DNA from: Nocardioides mesophilus
GTDB taxonomy: Bacteria; Actinomycetota; Actinomycetes; Propionibacteriales; Nocardioidaceae
DNA length: 64,000 nucleotides
Assembly: GCF_014395785.1 (NCBI RefSeq)
Contig: NZ_CP060713.1
Location: 3,004,501 to 3,068,500, forward strand
Reading direction: 5' to 3'
Part shown: positions 53,936-64,000 of the stretch, in pieces
How positions within the stretch are numbered: position 1 is the stretch's first letter
Layout of the letters: each line of letters starts with the position of its first letter
Position numbers and translations under genes: made by a program
The notes under the pieces: model-generated
Told to the model about the DNA's origin: nothing
The model's input: only the letters and a program-made list of their open reading frames with translations
Databases searched by the model: none

Positions 53936-54651
53936 CAGGAGTGTCCCTTCTGGACGAGCTCGAGGAAGAGGTCCTCAAGCGAGGTGGCGCCGCCCTCGGT
54001 GATGAGGTCGCGCATGGGGCCGTCGGCGATGAGCCGGCCGTGGTCGATGACGACGACGTCGTCGACGGTCTGGGCCAGCTCGGCGAGCTGGTGGCTCGAG
54101 ACCAGGACGGTCCGGCCCTCGTCGGCGAGGTCTCGCAGCAGGGTCCGCAGCCAGCGAACCCCCATGGGGTCGAGCCCGTTCGCTGGCTCGTCGAGCACGA
54201 GGATGGGGGGATCGCCGAGCAGGGCGGCGGCGAGGCCCAGCCGCTGACGCATGCCCATCGAGTAGCCGCTGACCCTTCGGTGGGCCGCGTCGCTCATCCC
54301 GACGAGCTCCAAGACCTCCTCGACTCGTCGGTCGGAGATGTTGCCGGCAGCGGCCAGGACCCCCAGCGCGTCTCTGCCTCGCCGTCTCGGGTGGAAGACG
54401 TCGGGGTCGAGGAGCGCCCCGACGAGTCTGGTCGGGTTGCGGAGCTCGACGTAACGGTGTCCCTCGATCCGCGCCGTGCCGGACGTCGGCCGGGTGACGC
54501 CCAGCAGCATCCTCAGCGTGGTCGACTTTCCGGCACCGTTGGCGCCGACGAATCCGGTGATGGACCCGGCCCCGAGGGAGAAGCTGAGGTCGTCGACGGC
54601 GCGCACCGCGCCGTAGTGCTTGGTGAGCCGGTCGATGGTGATGCTGGACAT
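53935..54651 (-). CDS. ABC transporter ATP-binding protein
   Basis: A 238-aa nucleotide-binding subunit. Walker A is GANGAGKST (about 36-44), Q-loop region GALLDPDVFHPRRRGR, signature VSGYSMGMRQRLGLA, Walker B ILVLDEPANGLDP and H-loop VLVSSHQLAE. The type resembles drug/peptide exporters (CcmA/NatA-like). It is first in a two-gene operon and diverges from the histidine kinase gene, the common arrangement for a transporter and its sensing system. Confidence 0.9.
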   Translation of the reverse strand: MSSITIDRLTKHYGAVRAVDDLSFSLGAGSITGFVGANGAGKSTTLRMLLGVTRPTSGTARIEGHRYVELRNPTRLVGALLDPDVFHPRRRGRDALGVLAAAGNISDRRVEEVLELVGMSDAAHRRVSGYSMGMRQRLGLAAALLGDPPILVLDEPANGLDPMGVRWLRTLLRDLADEGRTVLVSSHQLAELAQTVDDVVVIDHGRLIADGPMRDLITEGGATSLEDLFLELVQKGHS

Positions 54652-54759
54652 GGGTTTCCTCTCATCCCGGTCGGTCTGGCCTGATCTCCATGCTGGTCAC
54701 CGCGTCAGCTCACTGCGTCCGCCACAGGGACGCACTTGGACTGCTCCTCCGGTCCCAGT

Positions 54760-54781
54760 CCGTACTCCTCGGGGAGTACGG
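54760..54781. promoter_or_regulatory. 9-bp inverted repeat in the ABC/TCS divergent region
   Basis: CCGTACTCC (54760-54768) and GGAGTACGG (54773-54781) are separated by TCGG. It lies about midway between the ATPase start (54651) and the kinase start (54870), a likely operator or promoter-overlapping site for the response regulator or another factor. Confidence 0.45.
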
Positions 54782-54869
54782 AGGTGTCGCCGCCGGAGGG
54801 AGGACGAGCCTGGCCGGCGTGCGGGATGATCGACCGACGGTGCGGATGATGTTGGTTCGGGAGGAGCGG

Positions 54870-55949
54870 ATGGACTTCCTCAGAAAGGCGCTGCTTCCCG
54901 TCGGTTGTGCGTTGCTTCAGACGGTGTCTGTAGGGACCGGGCTGCCCGATCGGTCGCCGGGCAGCGCGGCGGTCGCCGCCTTGCTGGGGATCGCGTCAGG
55001 ACTGGCGCTGTTCGCGCGGGCCAGAGCTCCCTTCATTGCGCTGGCCGCCACGGTGGTCGGCTACGTGGCGCAGCTGCTGGTGGGAGGACCGGCGCTCCCT
55101 GTCGCGGTCTCGGTCATGGTGTTCGTCGTGGGTCGCGGGTACACCATCGAGGGAAGCTCGCCGGAGCACTCGCCGACCTGGCGTGCCGGGGCGCTGCTCG
55201 GGGCGCTGCTCGGGGTTGTAGCCCCGCTGCAAGTGGCCGGTCTGGGATTTGAGGCCGCAGCCTACGGCCTCATGTGCTCGGTGTCCGGAGCCGCTGGACT
55301 GCTCGTGGCTCTCAAGTCCGGCCGCGACCAGCAGCGGCGCACCGAGCTCGTGATGGCCGAGCGACTGCGCATCGCGCGAGAGCTGCACGACGTGGTCGGC
55401 CACGGCATGGGGGCTATCACCGTGCAGGCGGGCGCGGCGAGAATGGCAGTCGCTGTCGGCGCGTTGGACGACGCCACCGCGTCCCTCCGCGACATCGAGG
55501 CAGCAGGCCGCAGCGTCCTCCGGGAGGTGAGGTGGCTGGTCACCTTGTTGCGCGAGGAGGAGCATCACGGGCTGCGCGACCTGCCGGACCTGGTCGGCAA
55601 CGCGCGCCGCTCGGGCCTGGACGTGACCCTGGAGGTGGACGGCGACCTCGGCGATGTCCCGGCCGCCGCCGGCGAGGCGGCGTACCGCATCGTGCAGGAA
55701 GCCCTCACCAACGTGCTGCGGCACGCACCCGGTAAGGAGGCCGAGGTCGCGGTCAGGGTCGCCGACACGCTGGAGCTCGAGATTCTCGACCGGGGCGAGG
55801 CCGTCGGTCCGGCCTCTGACGTCGAGGAGGGAAACGGGCTGCGCGGCATGCGTGAACGAGCCGTGTCGGCCGGGGGCGTGCTGTCCGCCGGGCGCACTTC
55901 GACCGGTCGCTGGGCGGTCCACGCCGAGCTGCCGTTGGGACGGTCGTGA
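54870..55949 (+). CDS. NarL-type sensor histidine kinase
   Basis: A 359-aa membrane kinase. Residues 5-148 form four to six membrane helices without a large extracellular loop (AAVAALLGIASGLALFARA; PFIALAATVVGYVAQLLVGG; AGALLGALLGVVAPLQVAG). The HisKA_3 dimerisation helix has RIARELHDVVGHGMGAITVQ with phospho-acceptor H173. The ATPase has EAAYRIVQEALTNVLRHAPG and GNGLRGMRERA. ATG 54870 follows GGGAGGAG and avoids an upstream extension lacking structure. Its stop overlaps the response regulator start. Confidence 0.9.
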   Translation: MDFLRKALLPVGCALLQTVSVGTGLPDRSPGSAAVAALLGIASGLALFARARAPFIALAATVVGYVAQLLVGGPALPVAVSVMVFVVGRGYTIEGSSPEHSPTWRAGALLGALLGVVAPLQVAGLGFEAAAYGLMCSVSGAAGLLVALKSGRDQQRRTELVMAERLRIARELHDVVGHGMGAITVQAGAARMAVAVGALDDATASLRDIEAAGRSVLREVRWLVTLLREEEHHGLRDLPDLVGNARRSGLDVTLEVDGDLGDVPAAAGEAAYRIVQEALTNVLRHAPGKEAEVAVRVADTLELEILDRGEAVGPASDVEEGNGLRGMRERAVSAGGVLSAGRTSTGRWAVHAELPLGRS

Positions 55950-56623
55950 TGACGATCCGTGTCGGCATCGCCGATGACCAGGCGATGATCCGCAACGGCT
56001 TTCGTCTGCAGGTGCAGTACACCGATGACCTGGAGCTGGTGGGGGAGGCGTCGAACGGCGAGCAGGCCGTCGCCCTCGCCAGGTCGCAGGCGCCCGACGT
56101 GCTGCTGATGGATGTCCGGATGCCGGTCATGGACGGGATAGAGGCGACCCGGCGGATCAGCGCCGACCCGGAGCTGGCCGCCGTCCGGGTGCTGGTCCTC
56201 ACCACATTCGACCTCGACGAGCACGTGTACGACGCCCTGCGCGCCGGAGCGAGCGGGTTCCTCCTCAAGGACACCTCCCCGGAGGACCTCCACCGGGCGG
56301 TCCAGGTCGTCGCCGAAGGCGGCTCGCTGATCAGTCCCCAGGTCACCCGGCGGCTGGTCGCACAGTTCTGCTCACGCGCACCCGCCGCGCGGGGGACGGA
56401 GCCTCTCACGGGGCACCTCACGGAGCGTGAGGTCGAGGTCCTCCGGCTCGTGGCGCGAGGGCTCTCCAACGCTGAGCTCGCCCGCGAGCTCACGCTGAGC
56501 CCGTTGACGACCAAGACCCATGTCAGCCGGATCCTGACCAAGCTCGGCCTGCGCGATCGGGCACAGCTCGTGGTGGCGGCCTACGAGAGCGGCCTCGTCA
56601 CCCCGGGCGACTCCACTCCCTGA
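55949..56623 (+). CDS. NarL/LuxR-family response regulator
   Basis: A 224-aa two-domain regulator. The receiver has acidic pocket IADDQAM, phospho-acceptor D55 (VLLMDVRMPVMDG), Thr in VLVLTTFD and Lys in FLLKDTSPEDL. The C-terminal LuxR HTH is LTEREVEVLRLVARGLSNAE, then LSPLTTKTHVSRILTKL. ATG 55949 overlaps the kinase TGA (GTGATGA). It probably regulates the divergent ABC exporter (inference from arrangement). Confidence 0.92.
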   Translation: MTIRVGIADDQAMIRNGFRLQVQYTDDLELVGEASNGEQAVALARSQAPDVLLMDVRMPVMDGIEATRRISADPELAAVRVLVLTTFDLDEHVYDALRAGASGFLLKDTSPEDLHRAVQVVAEGGSLISPQVTRRLVAQFCSRAPAARGTEPLTGHLTEREVEVLRLVARGLSNAELARELTLSPLTTKTHVSRILTKLGLRDRAQLVVAAYESGLVTPGDSTP

Positions 56624-56660
56624 GCCTTGACAGAGGGCGCAATTGTGCTGGGGTTGTCTT

Positions 56661-57068
56661 GTGAGGACGGTAGGCAACATCCTGTGGCTGGTGCTGGCCG
56701 GATTCTGGCTCGCCATCGGCTACGTCATAGCCGGCTTGCTGGCATTCGTGCTCATCGTCACGATCCCGTTCGGCATCGCGTCCTTCCGACTGGCGAGCTT
56801 CGTCCTCTGGCCCTTCGGTCGCACGGCGACCTGGCGACGCGATGCGGGCCTGTGGTCGGTGATCGGCAACATCGTGTGGATCATCTTCTTCGGTTGGGAA
56901 CTGGCCCTGATCCACCTGTTCGCAGGCGCGCTTCTGATGATCACCATCATCGGGATCCCGTTCGGCGTCGCCTGCTGGAAGATGATCCCTTTGTCATTGG
57001 TGCCCCTCGGACGCGAGATCGTGCCGATCTCCAGCGTGGCCAAGGACCCGTACGGCATACCCGCTTGA
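56661..57068 (+). CDS. YccF-domain membrane protein
   Basis: A 135-aa inner-membrane protein of the YccF family (function unknown). Two copies of the short conserved block are visible: TIPFGIASFRLASFVLWPFG and IIGIPFGVACWKMIPLSLVP, each preceded by a membrane helix (IGYVIAGLLAFVLIVT; LIHLFAGALLMITII). GTG 56661 has GGGG at a suitable distance and gives the usual start VRTVGNILWLVLAGFWL. It lies 37 bases after the response regulator and may be cotranscribed. Confidence 0.85.
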   Translation: MRTVGNILWLVLAGFWLAIGYVIAGLLAFVLIVTIPFGIASFRLASFVLWPFGRTATWRRDAGLWSVIGNIVWIIFFGWELALIHLFAGALLMITIIGIPFGVACWKMIPLSLVPLGREIVPISSVAKDPYGIPA

Positions 57069-57246
57069 ACGAGGCGGACGTGCACTCCAGCGCGCCGCCA
57101 CCCGAGCGGCGTGTCGACGATGACCAGGAAGGGCCGCCACTGCGACGCCACTCCCGGGTTGGCCCACCTGAGCCATGGTCACCCTGAGCCGTGGCCGGTC
57201 ATGCTGAAACCGCTTGTGGCTTCGGCAACCAGCAGAGGAGTCAAGA

Positions 57247-57708
57247 ATGCGTACACCAGCTGTCTTCGCCGCACTCCTGCTGACGGGAACGGTCATGTCC
57301 CCGGTCGCCGCGTCAGCGGATGCGACCTATCACTCGACGCACATCGTGCTGTCCCCGTCCCCTGGCACCTCCGGCGGCTCCGGCTTCGTGGAGAACATCC
57401 ATGCCAACGGGCCCAACATCTTTGCCCATGAGCAGTACCACCTCCAGCACGCGACCGCAGACACCTCGTACACGGTCACGCTGCACATCTACGGACCGGA
57501 CACCACCTGCTCCGCGGCGTTGCCCCAGGACGTGGAAGCCGCGACTTTGACGACCAACGCAGCCGGCAACGCGTCCGGCAGGCATGTCTTCAGCCCCCAG
57601 GATGCCGCCGTGCTGCCCAAGGGGGTCCCGCTCGGGGTCATCTGGACGATGAGCGCAGGCGCGGACCAGACCTACACCTCCAGCTGCCAGACGATCATCT
57701 TGGACTGA
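57247..57708 (+). CDS. secreted protein of unknown function
   Basis: A 153-aa exported protein. A signal peptide (MRTPAVFAALLLTGTVMSPV, cleavage near ASA-DA) is followed by a compact beta-rich domain with one probable disulfide: C in PDTTCSAALP and C in YTSSCQTII. ATG 57247 has GAGGAG eight bases upstream. No family is recognised. It ends four bases from the convergent LysR gene; the 178-base gap upstream shows no gene. Confidence 0.65.
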   Translation: MRTPAVFAALLLTGTVMSPVAASADATYHSTHIVLSPSPGTSGGSGFVENIHANGPNIFAHEQYHLQHATADTSYTVTLHIYGPDTTCSAALPQDVEAATLTTNAAGNASGRHVFSPQDAAVLPKGVPLGVIWTMSAGADQTYTSSCQTIILD

Positions 57709-57712
57709 CCGT

Positions 57713-58612
57713 TCACGCAGGGGCTGTGGTGGCGGTTTCCACCAGCGCCAGCGCCGCGTCCGACAGCTGCGGCCGCTGCCGCCAGATCGCCGTGAGCGGA
57801 CGCCGGAGCCCGAGACGGGCGACACGGACCGCGACCAGCTTCCCTGACGCCAACTCCGCTGCAAGGGCGGTCGTGGACAGCACCACCGGCCCCATCCCTG
57901 CCAGAGCCGCCGACTTCAGGGCCGTGTTCGAAGCCATCTCGAGACCGGGATTCAGGGGGTGCCCTCTTCGTTTCAGTGCCTGTTCCAACGTCTCCCGGGT
58001 CCCGGATCCCGGCTCTCGGACCATGAGCGGGGCCTGGCCGACCTCGGCCGCGCTCACCACGCGGCCAGGCTCGGCCCACGGATGGTCCGGATGCACCGCG
58101 ACCACCAACCGGTCCCACGCGATGCGATGACGCTCCAGGGCCGGTGGGAGCGTCACAGACTCGACGAACCCGACGTCCACCTCTCCGCTTGTCACGAGCT
58201 CGGCCACCCTGGCGGATTTCTGCACCAGCAGGGTCACCGTGATGTTCGGGTGGTGCTGCCTCAGCCGGCCGACCCACTGCGGCGCGTGATGCTCGGCGAT
58301 CGTCATGCTCACGGCCGCGCGCACCGACGGGCGATGCGCGCCCCGCAGAACCTCCAATGACCGGCTGAAGTCGTCGGCACTCTCGAGCAGCTTCGTGGCC
58401 CAGTCGACCACCACCTGGCCCGTGGGGGTCAACGAGCTCCCGGTGCTGCTGCGCTCCAGCAGAGGCAGCCGCAGGCTTCTCTCCAGAGCCGACATGCGCC
58501 GGCTCACCGTTGGCTGCGAGAAGCCCAGCTGGGCAGCCGCCCTGCCGATGCTTCCCTGCTCTGCCACGAGGACGAGCACACGAAGGTCTTCCAGGTTCAG
58601 CGGCGCGGCCAT
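57713..58612 (-). CDS. LysR-family transcriptional regulator
   Basis: A 299-aa LTTR. The N-terminal winged helix (GSIGRAAAQLGFSQPTVSRR, residues 20-40) is followed by the linker helix and an effector-binding domain (VDVGFVES; LVVAVHPDHPW; LMVREPGSGTRETLE). The motif REPGSGTR is common in CysB/CbbR-like LTTRs that sense small anions or metabolites. It diverges from the YeiH transporter gene across 70 bases, the usual arrangement of a regulator and its target, as with YeiE/YeiH. Confidence 0.88.
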   Translation of the reverse strand: MAAPLNLEDLRVLVLVAEQGSIGRAAAQLGFSQPTVSRRMSALERSLRLPLLERSSTGSSLTPTGQVVVDWATKLLESADDFSRSLEVLRGAHRPSVRAAVSMTIAEHHAPQWVGRLRQHHPNITVTLLVQKSARVAELVTSGEVDVGFVESVTLPPALERHRIAWDRLVVAVHPDHPWAEPGRVVSAAEVGQAPLMVREPGSGTRETLEQALKRRGHPLNPGLEMASNTALKSAALAGMGPVVLSTTALAAELASGKLVAVRVARLGLRRPLTAIWRQRPQLSDAALALVETATTAPA

Positions 58613-58682
58613 GCGTCAAGCGTATGACCCCTTGCCCGTGTGCCGGCTACCGGATGTTCGTCATCCACCGCAGTCTGAGGGC

Positions 58683-59719
58683 ATGGACATCGAGCCGCTG
58701 TCACTCGGTCGCCGGAGCGTCCGCTTCGGTCTGGAGGCGTTCCGGCCCCTCGCGCCGGGCGTGGCGGTCACTGTGATGGGAGTTGCCGCTGCTCTCGTCG
58801 GCCATCGCATCCTCCCCTCCCTGGGAACGCTCACCTGGGCTGTGCTGCTGGGGCCGTCGCGGCGAACTCGGGCGCGCTGCCGGCACGGACGCGGTCGGGA
58901 CTGAAGTTCGCCACCAAACGCTTTCTGCGGATCGGCGTCGTGCTGCTCGGCTTCTCGCTCTCGCTGGTCTCCATCGGTGCGCTGGGCGCCCCGATGATCG
59001 CCCTGGTCGTGATCACTCTCCTCTCCACGCTCCTCGCCACCACCTGGCTCGGGCAGAAGATCGGGCTCGGGCCGGCTCGCAGCCTCCTCATCGGCACCGG
59101 GTTCGCGATCTGCGGTGCCTCCGCCATCGCGGCCATGGAGGAGAACGCAGGAGCGGATGACGACGACGTAGCCGTGGCCATCGCGATGGTGACGCTCTGT
59201 GGCACCGCGGCAATGGTGATCCTGCCGCTCCTCCAGGCTCCGCTCGGGCTCACGGACGAGCAGTACGGAGCCTGGGCAGGCGCGAGCGTCCATGAGGTCG
59301 GCCAGGTCGTCGCTGCTGCCGGTCCGGCGGGAGCAGCGGCCGTTGCCGTGGCCATCGTGGTCAAGCTGACCCGCGTGCTGCTCCTGGCACCCGTCGTCGC
59401 CGGCGTCAGCGTGCGTCGCAGGATGCGCTCGGAGTCCGCCAGGACCGAGACGGCGAGCCGCCCTCCGATCGTTCCCGCGTTCGTTCTCGGGTTTCTGGCC
59501 TGCGTCGTCCTTCGAAGCGCCGGACTCGTGCCTGACCCGCTTCTGCCTCTGCTGGAGGCGCTGCAGACCGCGACCCTCGCCGCAGCTCTCTTCGGCATGG
59601 GAACCGGCGTGCACCTGCGCAGCCTGGCGCGCAACACTGGCCCAGCCCTTGTACTCTCGGTCCTCTCCACCCTGCTGGTGGCCGGGATCGCGCTGGCCGG
59701 AGTCTCCATCCTCCTCTGA
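58683..59719 (+). pseudogene. YeiH-family putative sulfate exporter, broken by a 1-base deletion
   Basis: ATG 58683 begins a polytopic protein (APGVAVTVMGVAAALVGHRI; LGTLTWAVLLG). Near 58850 one G is missing from a G run, and the frame would end at 58905. The next frame continues exactly with the family sequence AVAANSGALPARTRSGLKFA, then KRFLRIGVVLLGFSLSLVSI, and further helices to 59719. With one base restored it is about 346 aa, the usual YeiH length. YeiH proteins are putative sulfate or sulfonate exporters. Regulation by the divergent LysR gene is likely. Confidence 0.82.
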
Positions 59720-59744
59720 ACGAACTCCACCTCCAGGAGACACC

Positions 59745-60440
59745 TTGAAGCTTCTTCTCACCTCCGGGGGCGTGACGAACGCCAGCATCCGCGACGCGCT
59801 CGTCGAGCTCCTCGGCAAGCCGATAGCCGAATCCACGGCGCTGTGCATCCCCACTGCGCAGTACGGGCATCCCATGGTCGGCCCGGGGGTGAGGGCGTGG
59901 CAGTTCATCAGCGGCAACTCCCAGAACCCGATGGTCGACCTGGGCTGGAAGTCCGTCGGCGTGCTGAAGCTGACCGCGCTGCCCAGCATCGACAAGGAGC
60001 AGTGGGTGCCGTTGGTCCGGGAGGCCGATGCCCTCCTCGTCGCGGGCGGCGACGTCCTCTACCTGTGTCACTGGATGCGCGAGTCCGGGCTGGCGGACCT
60101 GCTGCCGTCGCTGAACGAGACCGTCTGGGTGGGACTCAGCGCGGGCAGCATGGTGATGACCCCCGTTGTCGGGGACGACTTCATCCAGTGGCGGCCGCCC
60201 ACCGGCGATGACACCACGCTGGGCGTCGTCGACTTCTCGATCTGCCCGCACCTGGCCGCCGACGGGATGCCGGGCAACCCCATGGCCGAGGCGGAGCAGT
60301 GGGCGGCCGGCATCCCGAACGCGGCGTACGCGATGGACGACCAGACGGCGATCACGGTGGTCAACGGGGAGGTCCACTTCGTGTCCGAAGGGCACTGGGA
60401 GCAGCTCCGGACCCTGAGCTCTGGACCGGACCAGGCGTAG
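59745..60440 (+). CDS. peptidase E-like (S51) protein
   Basis: A 231-aa protein of the class I glutamine amidotransferase-like S51 family, which includes aspartyl dipeptidases and cyanophycinases. The nucleophile S132 lies in WVGLSAGSMV. LLVAGGDVLYLCHWM and LLLTSGGVTNASI are the other conserved loops, and SICPHLAADGMPGN supplies a His. TTG 59745 has AGGAGA five bases upstream and begins at the first strand (LKLLLTSGGV). It is soluble, with no signal, and lies 25 bases after the YeiH frame, so possibly cotranscribed. Confidence 0.85.
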   Translation: MKLLLTSGGVTNASIRDALVELLGKPIAESTALCIPTAQYGHPMVGPGVRAWQFISGNSQNPMVDLGWKSVGVLKLTALPSIDKEQWVPLVREADALLVAGGDVLYLCHWMRESGLADLLPSLNETVWVGLSAGSMVMTPVVGDDFIQWRPPTGDDTTLGVVDFSICPHLAADGMPGNPMAEAEQWAAGIPNAAYAMDDQTAITVVNGEVHFVSEGHWEQLRTLSSGPDQA

Positions 60441-60492
60441 CTGCCCAGCAGCAGAATGGAGTCGTCCTCGCACGGAAGAGGGGGTCGTCGCC

Positions 60493-61110
60493 ATGGTGTC
60501 GACAGTCGATCTGACCTATCCGTTCAAGGGCCGCTGGCTGACCCAGAACAGCCCCGCGAACCGAGTTCCCAGTCACGGCACCACCTTGCTGGCGACGTCC
60601 TTCGCGATCGACTTCGTCCCGGTCGACGAGGCAGGGCGCACGGCACCCATCACGTTCGGGTCGCTCCTGCGCCCCGAACCAGCGGAGCGGTTCCCGGGGT
60701 TCGGCCGCCCCATCTTCGCCCCCGTTGAAGGCGTGGTCGTCGGCGTGCATGACACGGCGGCCGATCACGCCGCCTTCCGCGGGCTGCCGTCCGTCGGCTA
60801 TGCCCTCACCCAGCGCCGCCGGGCCGCAGCGGGTTGGGTGGCGTTGGCCGGCAACCACGTGATGATCGAGACGCACCACGGCCCAGTGGTCGCGCTGTGC
60901 CACCTGCAGCGCGGCAGCGTCCAGGTGCGGCCTGGTCACAGCGTTCGGGCGGGCGAGACGCTGGGGCGTTGCGGCAACTCCGGCAACAGCACCGAGCCCC
61001 ATGTCCACGTTCAGGCCATCGACCGGCTGGAGGTGCTGCACGCCGCGGCCGTGCCCATCACCTTCGAGGGCCGGCTGCCCAGGAACGGCGACATCATCGA
61101 GGCGGGGTAG
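60493..61110 (+). CDS. M23-family metallopeptidase-like protein
   Basis: A 205-aa lysostaphin-type zinc peptidase domain. Ligands are H28 (SHGTTLLATSFAIDF with D40) and H172 of TEPHVHVQ, with catalytic H137 in VALCHLQRGSV. GETLGRCGNSGNS is the usual turn before the last ligand. There is no signal peptide or membrane anchor, and no peptidoglycan-binding domain. It may therefore act in the cytosol or be released by another route. Confidence 0.8.
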   Translation: MVSTVDLTYPFKGRWLTQNSPANRVPSHGTTLLATSFAIDFVPVDEAGRTAPITFGSLLRPEPAERFPGFGRPIFAPVEGVVVGVHDTAADHAAFRGLPSVGYALTQRRRAAAGWVALAGNHVMIETHHGPVVALCHLQRGSVQVRPGHSVRAGETLGRCGNSGNSTEPHVHVQAIDRLEVLHAAAVPITFEGRLPRNGDIIEAG

Positions 61111-61193
61111 GGGCACCTCTCCCCGCTGCCAGGCCATCGCGCGTCCAGGGTGGGCGGCGATGCCCGCCGCGGCGCGGTAACTACGATCGTCGG

Positions 61194-62840
<1,647 letters not shown>

Positions 62841-62919
62841 GGCTGACCCATGGCTCCGGGGAGCACCGTTCCGGACGCCGTCGCGCCGCGATCCGCAGCA
62901 TCGCGGACTCGTGCAGCCT

Positions 62920-63678
62920 CTACAGCTGGATCCCGCGGGTCAGGGCACCGTCGACCACGAGGTTGGTGCCGCTGATCCGGCTGGCGACGGGGCTGGCCAG
63001 GAACACCACCGGTGCGGCGATCTCCGCCGGCGTGCCCATGTGACCGGTCGGGTTGAGCTCGACCGCGGTCTTGAAGAAGTCCGGGTCGCCGCCCTCGATG
63101 CTCTGCCAGACGCCGCCCTCGAAGTAGGTGTTGCCGGGGGAGACGGTGTTGGCCCGGATCCCCTGCGGGGCCAGCTGCATCGCGAGGCCGTGGATGTAGC
63201 CGATGATCGCGGTCTTCGCCGTCCCGTAGGGCCCGGACGCGAAGTCGGACTCACGTCCGGACACGCTGGAGATCGCGATGATCGAGGCGGCCTGGCTCTG
63301 CTCCAGGTGCGGCATGGCCGCCTTGACCAGGCGGACGGTGTGCATGACGTCCACGTTGAGGCTGAGCTCCCAGTTCTCCTCCGTGTCGGGGATGGCCAGC
63401 GCGCTGACGTTGGCCACCACGACGTCGAGGCCGCCGAAGGACGCGGCCGACTCGTCCACCCACGCGGCGAGCGCCGCGGCGTCTGCCACGTCGACCGTGG
63501 AGCCGGTGACGTTGCCGCGATCGCTCAACGCCTCCTGGGTCGCGGCCACCTCCTCGGAGCTGCGGGCGCAGAACCCGACCACCGCCCCCTCGTCGAGGAA
63601 GGCCTCCACCACCGCGCGGCCGATGCCCCGGGTGCCGCCGGTGACGAGGACGCGGGTTCCGTTGAGCTGCAGGTCCAT
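62920..63678 (-). CDS. short-chain dehydrogenase/reductase (SDR)
   Basis: A 252-aa classical SDR. The cofactor loop is TGGTRGIG (13-20), NAD(P)-adenine contact VDVADAAAL, VANVS in place of the usual NNAG, and catalytic S138, Y151 and K155 (GPYGTAKTA). The C-terminal GTPAEIAAPVVFLASP and ISGTNLVVDGALTRG are standard. The substrate is not predictable. It is followed upstream in the same direction by the acetamidase/formamidase gene, 33 bases away, suggesting an operon. Confidence 0.9.
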   Translation of the reverse strand: MDLQLNGTRVLVTGGTRGIGRAVVEAFLDEGAVVGFCARSSEEVAATQEALSDRGNVTGSTVDVADAAALAAWVDESAASFGGLDVVVANVSALAIPDTEENWELSLNVDVMHTVRLVKAAMPHLEQSQAASIIAISSVSGRESDFASGPYGTAKTAIIGYIHGLAMQLAPQGIRANTVSPGNTYFEGGVWQSIEGGDPDFFKTAVELNPTGHMGTPAEIAAPVVFLASPVASRISGTNLVVDGALTRGIQL

Positions 63679-63711
63679 GGGTGCTGCCTTTCGTGGAAGG
63701 GGTGCTGCGGG

Positions 63712-64000
63712 TCAGAGTGTCCCGAGGGAGCGGGCACGGGCCCGCATCTCCGCGTGGATACCGCCGAAGGCCTCCGCGGGGGGAGCAGCCGCTTGGCCGC
63801 CTTGACCACCACGCTGTAGTTGGCGTCGACGACGTTGGCGACCGGGACCTGCGCGATCTGCGAGCACAGCTGGTAGGCGTCCATCACGTGCAGGCCGCAC
63901 ATCTCGCTCACCCAGTGCACGAGCTCGGCGTTGCCGATCCGCCAGGAGTCCTCCATCGGCCGGCTCGACCCGATCGCCATGATGTGGGTGTCGGTCTCGA
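63712..64000 (-). pseudogene. acetamidase/formamidase C-terminus, frameshifted; 5' part outside window
   Basis: The frame entering from the window edge reads THIMAIGSSRPMEDSW, then VSEMCGLHVMDAYQLCSQIA and VPVANVVDANYSVVVKAAKR, characteristic of the FmdA/AmdA C-terminus. At the C-run 63778-63783 one base is missing. The other frame gives PPAEAFGGIHAEMRARARSL and a stop at 63712. Restoring one C produces a normal end. The enzyme would hydrolyse short amides to ammonia and acid. Whether the lesion is real is doubtful (see findings). Confidence 0.75.

Overview
The window is chromosomal DNA of a high-GC actinomycete. GTG and TTG starts, ATGA/GTGA overlaps between genes and strong G/C bias at third codon positions run throughout. 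The core gene order (adnA-adnB, nudC, mycoredoxin, uvrD2, whiB7, an ABC1 kinase, a ThiF-like protein, a DUF2342 protein, a PDZ/Lon protease and a UPF0182 protein) follows the Mycobacterium tuberculosis Rv3193c-Rv3202c neighbourhood with local insertions. Together with a PPA1309-family gene this suggests Propionibacteriales, perhaps Nocardioides-like; the genus is inference.

Layout. (1) 1-24.3 kb is conserved chromosome for DNA-end processing, NAD(H) and thiol housekeeping, WhiB7 antibiotic-stress control and membrane proteolysis. It holds a whiB7 leader with a leader ORF and an intrinsic terminator, two tandem small Arg-rich paralogues after whiB7, and an enoyl-CoA hydratase gene carrying what reads as a small internal inversion. 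(2) 24,396-44,387 is an integrative element of about 20 kb in the initiator tRNA-fMet gene. It is bounded by a 46-bp direct repeat of the tRNA 3' end, and its tyrosine integrase lies beside attR. Its left third is decayed cargo: a frameshifted xis, an interrupted lipoprotein gene, a frameshifted SAF protein, a truncated ParA and a remnant of a second integrase. Its right two thirds is a defence block: a cytosine methyltransferase, putative endonuclease and Vsr operon, divergent from a three-gene operon of a 1017-aa protein, a 1774-aa DEAD/DEAH helicase with a DUF1998-like C-terminus, and a RecB/Cas4-like nuclease. I read the latter as Druantia-like (DruH-DruE) with an added nuclease. (3) 44.4-64 kb is accessory chromosome: a baeRF protein, a small alarmone synthetase, a TerC protein, an MBL hydrolase, hemerythrin divergent from a large SARP regulator, an ABC exporter divergent from a two-component system, LysR divergent from a YeiH transporter, peptidase E, an M23 protein, an ABC-F protein, an SDR and a truncated acetamidase/formamidase.

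Five genes (DUF45 protease, xis, SAF protein, YeiH, acetamidase) are each broken by one missing base, always in or beside a short G or C run and never by an insertion. This looks more like a consensus-sequence error class than five independent pseudogenes, so these genes may be intact in the organism. All functional calls come from reading motifs and gene order; no database search was run.
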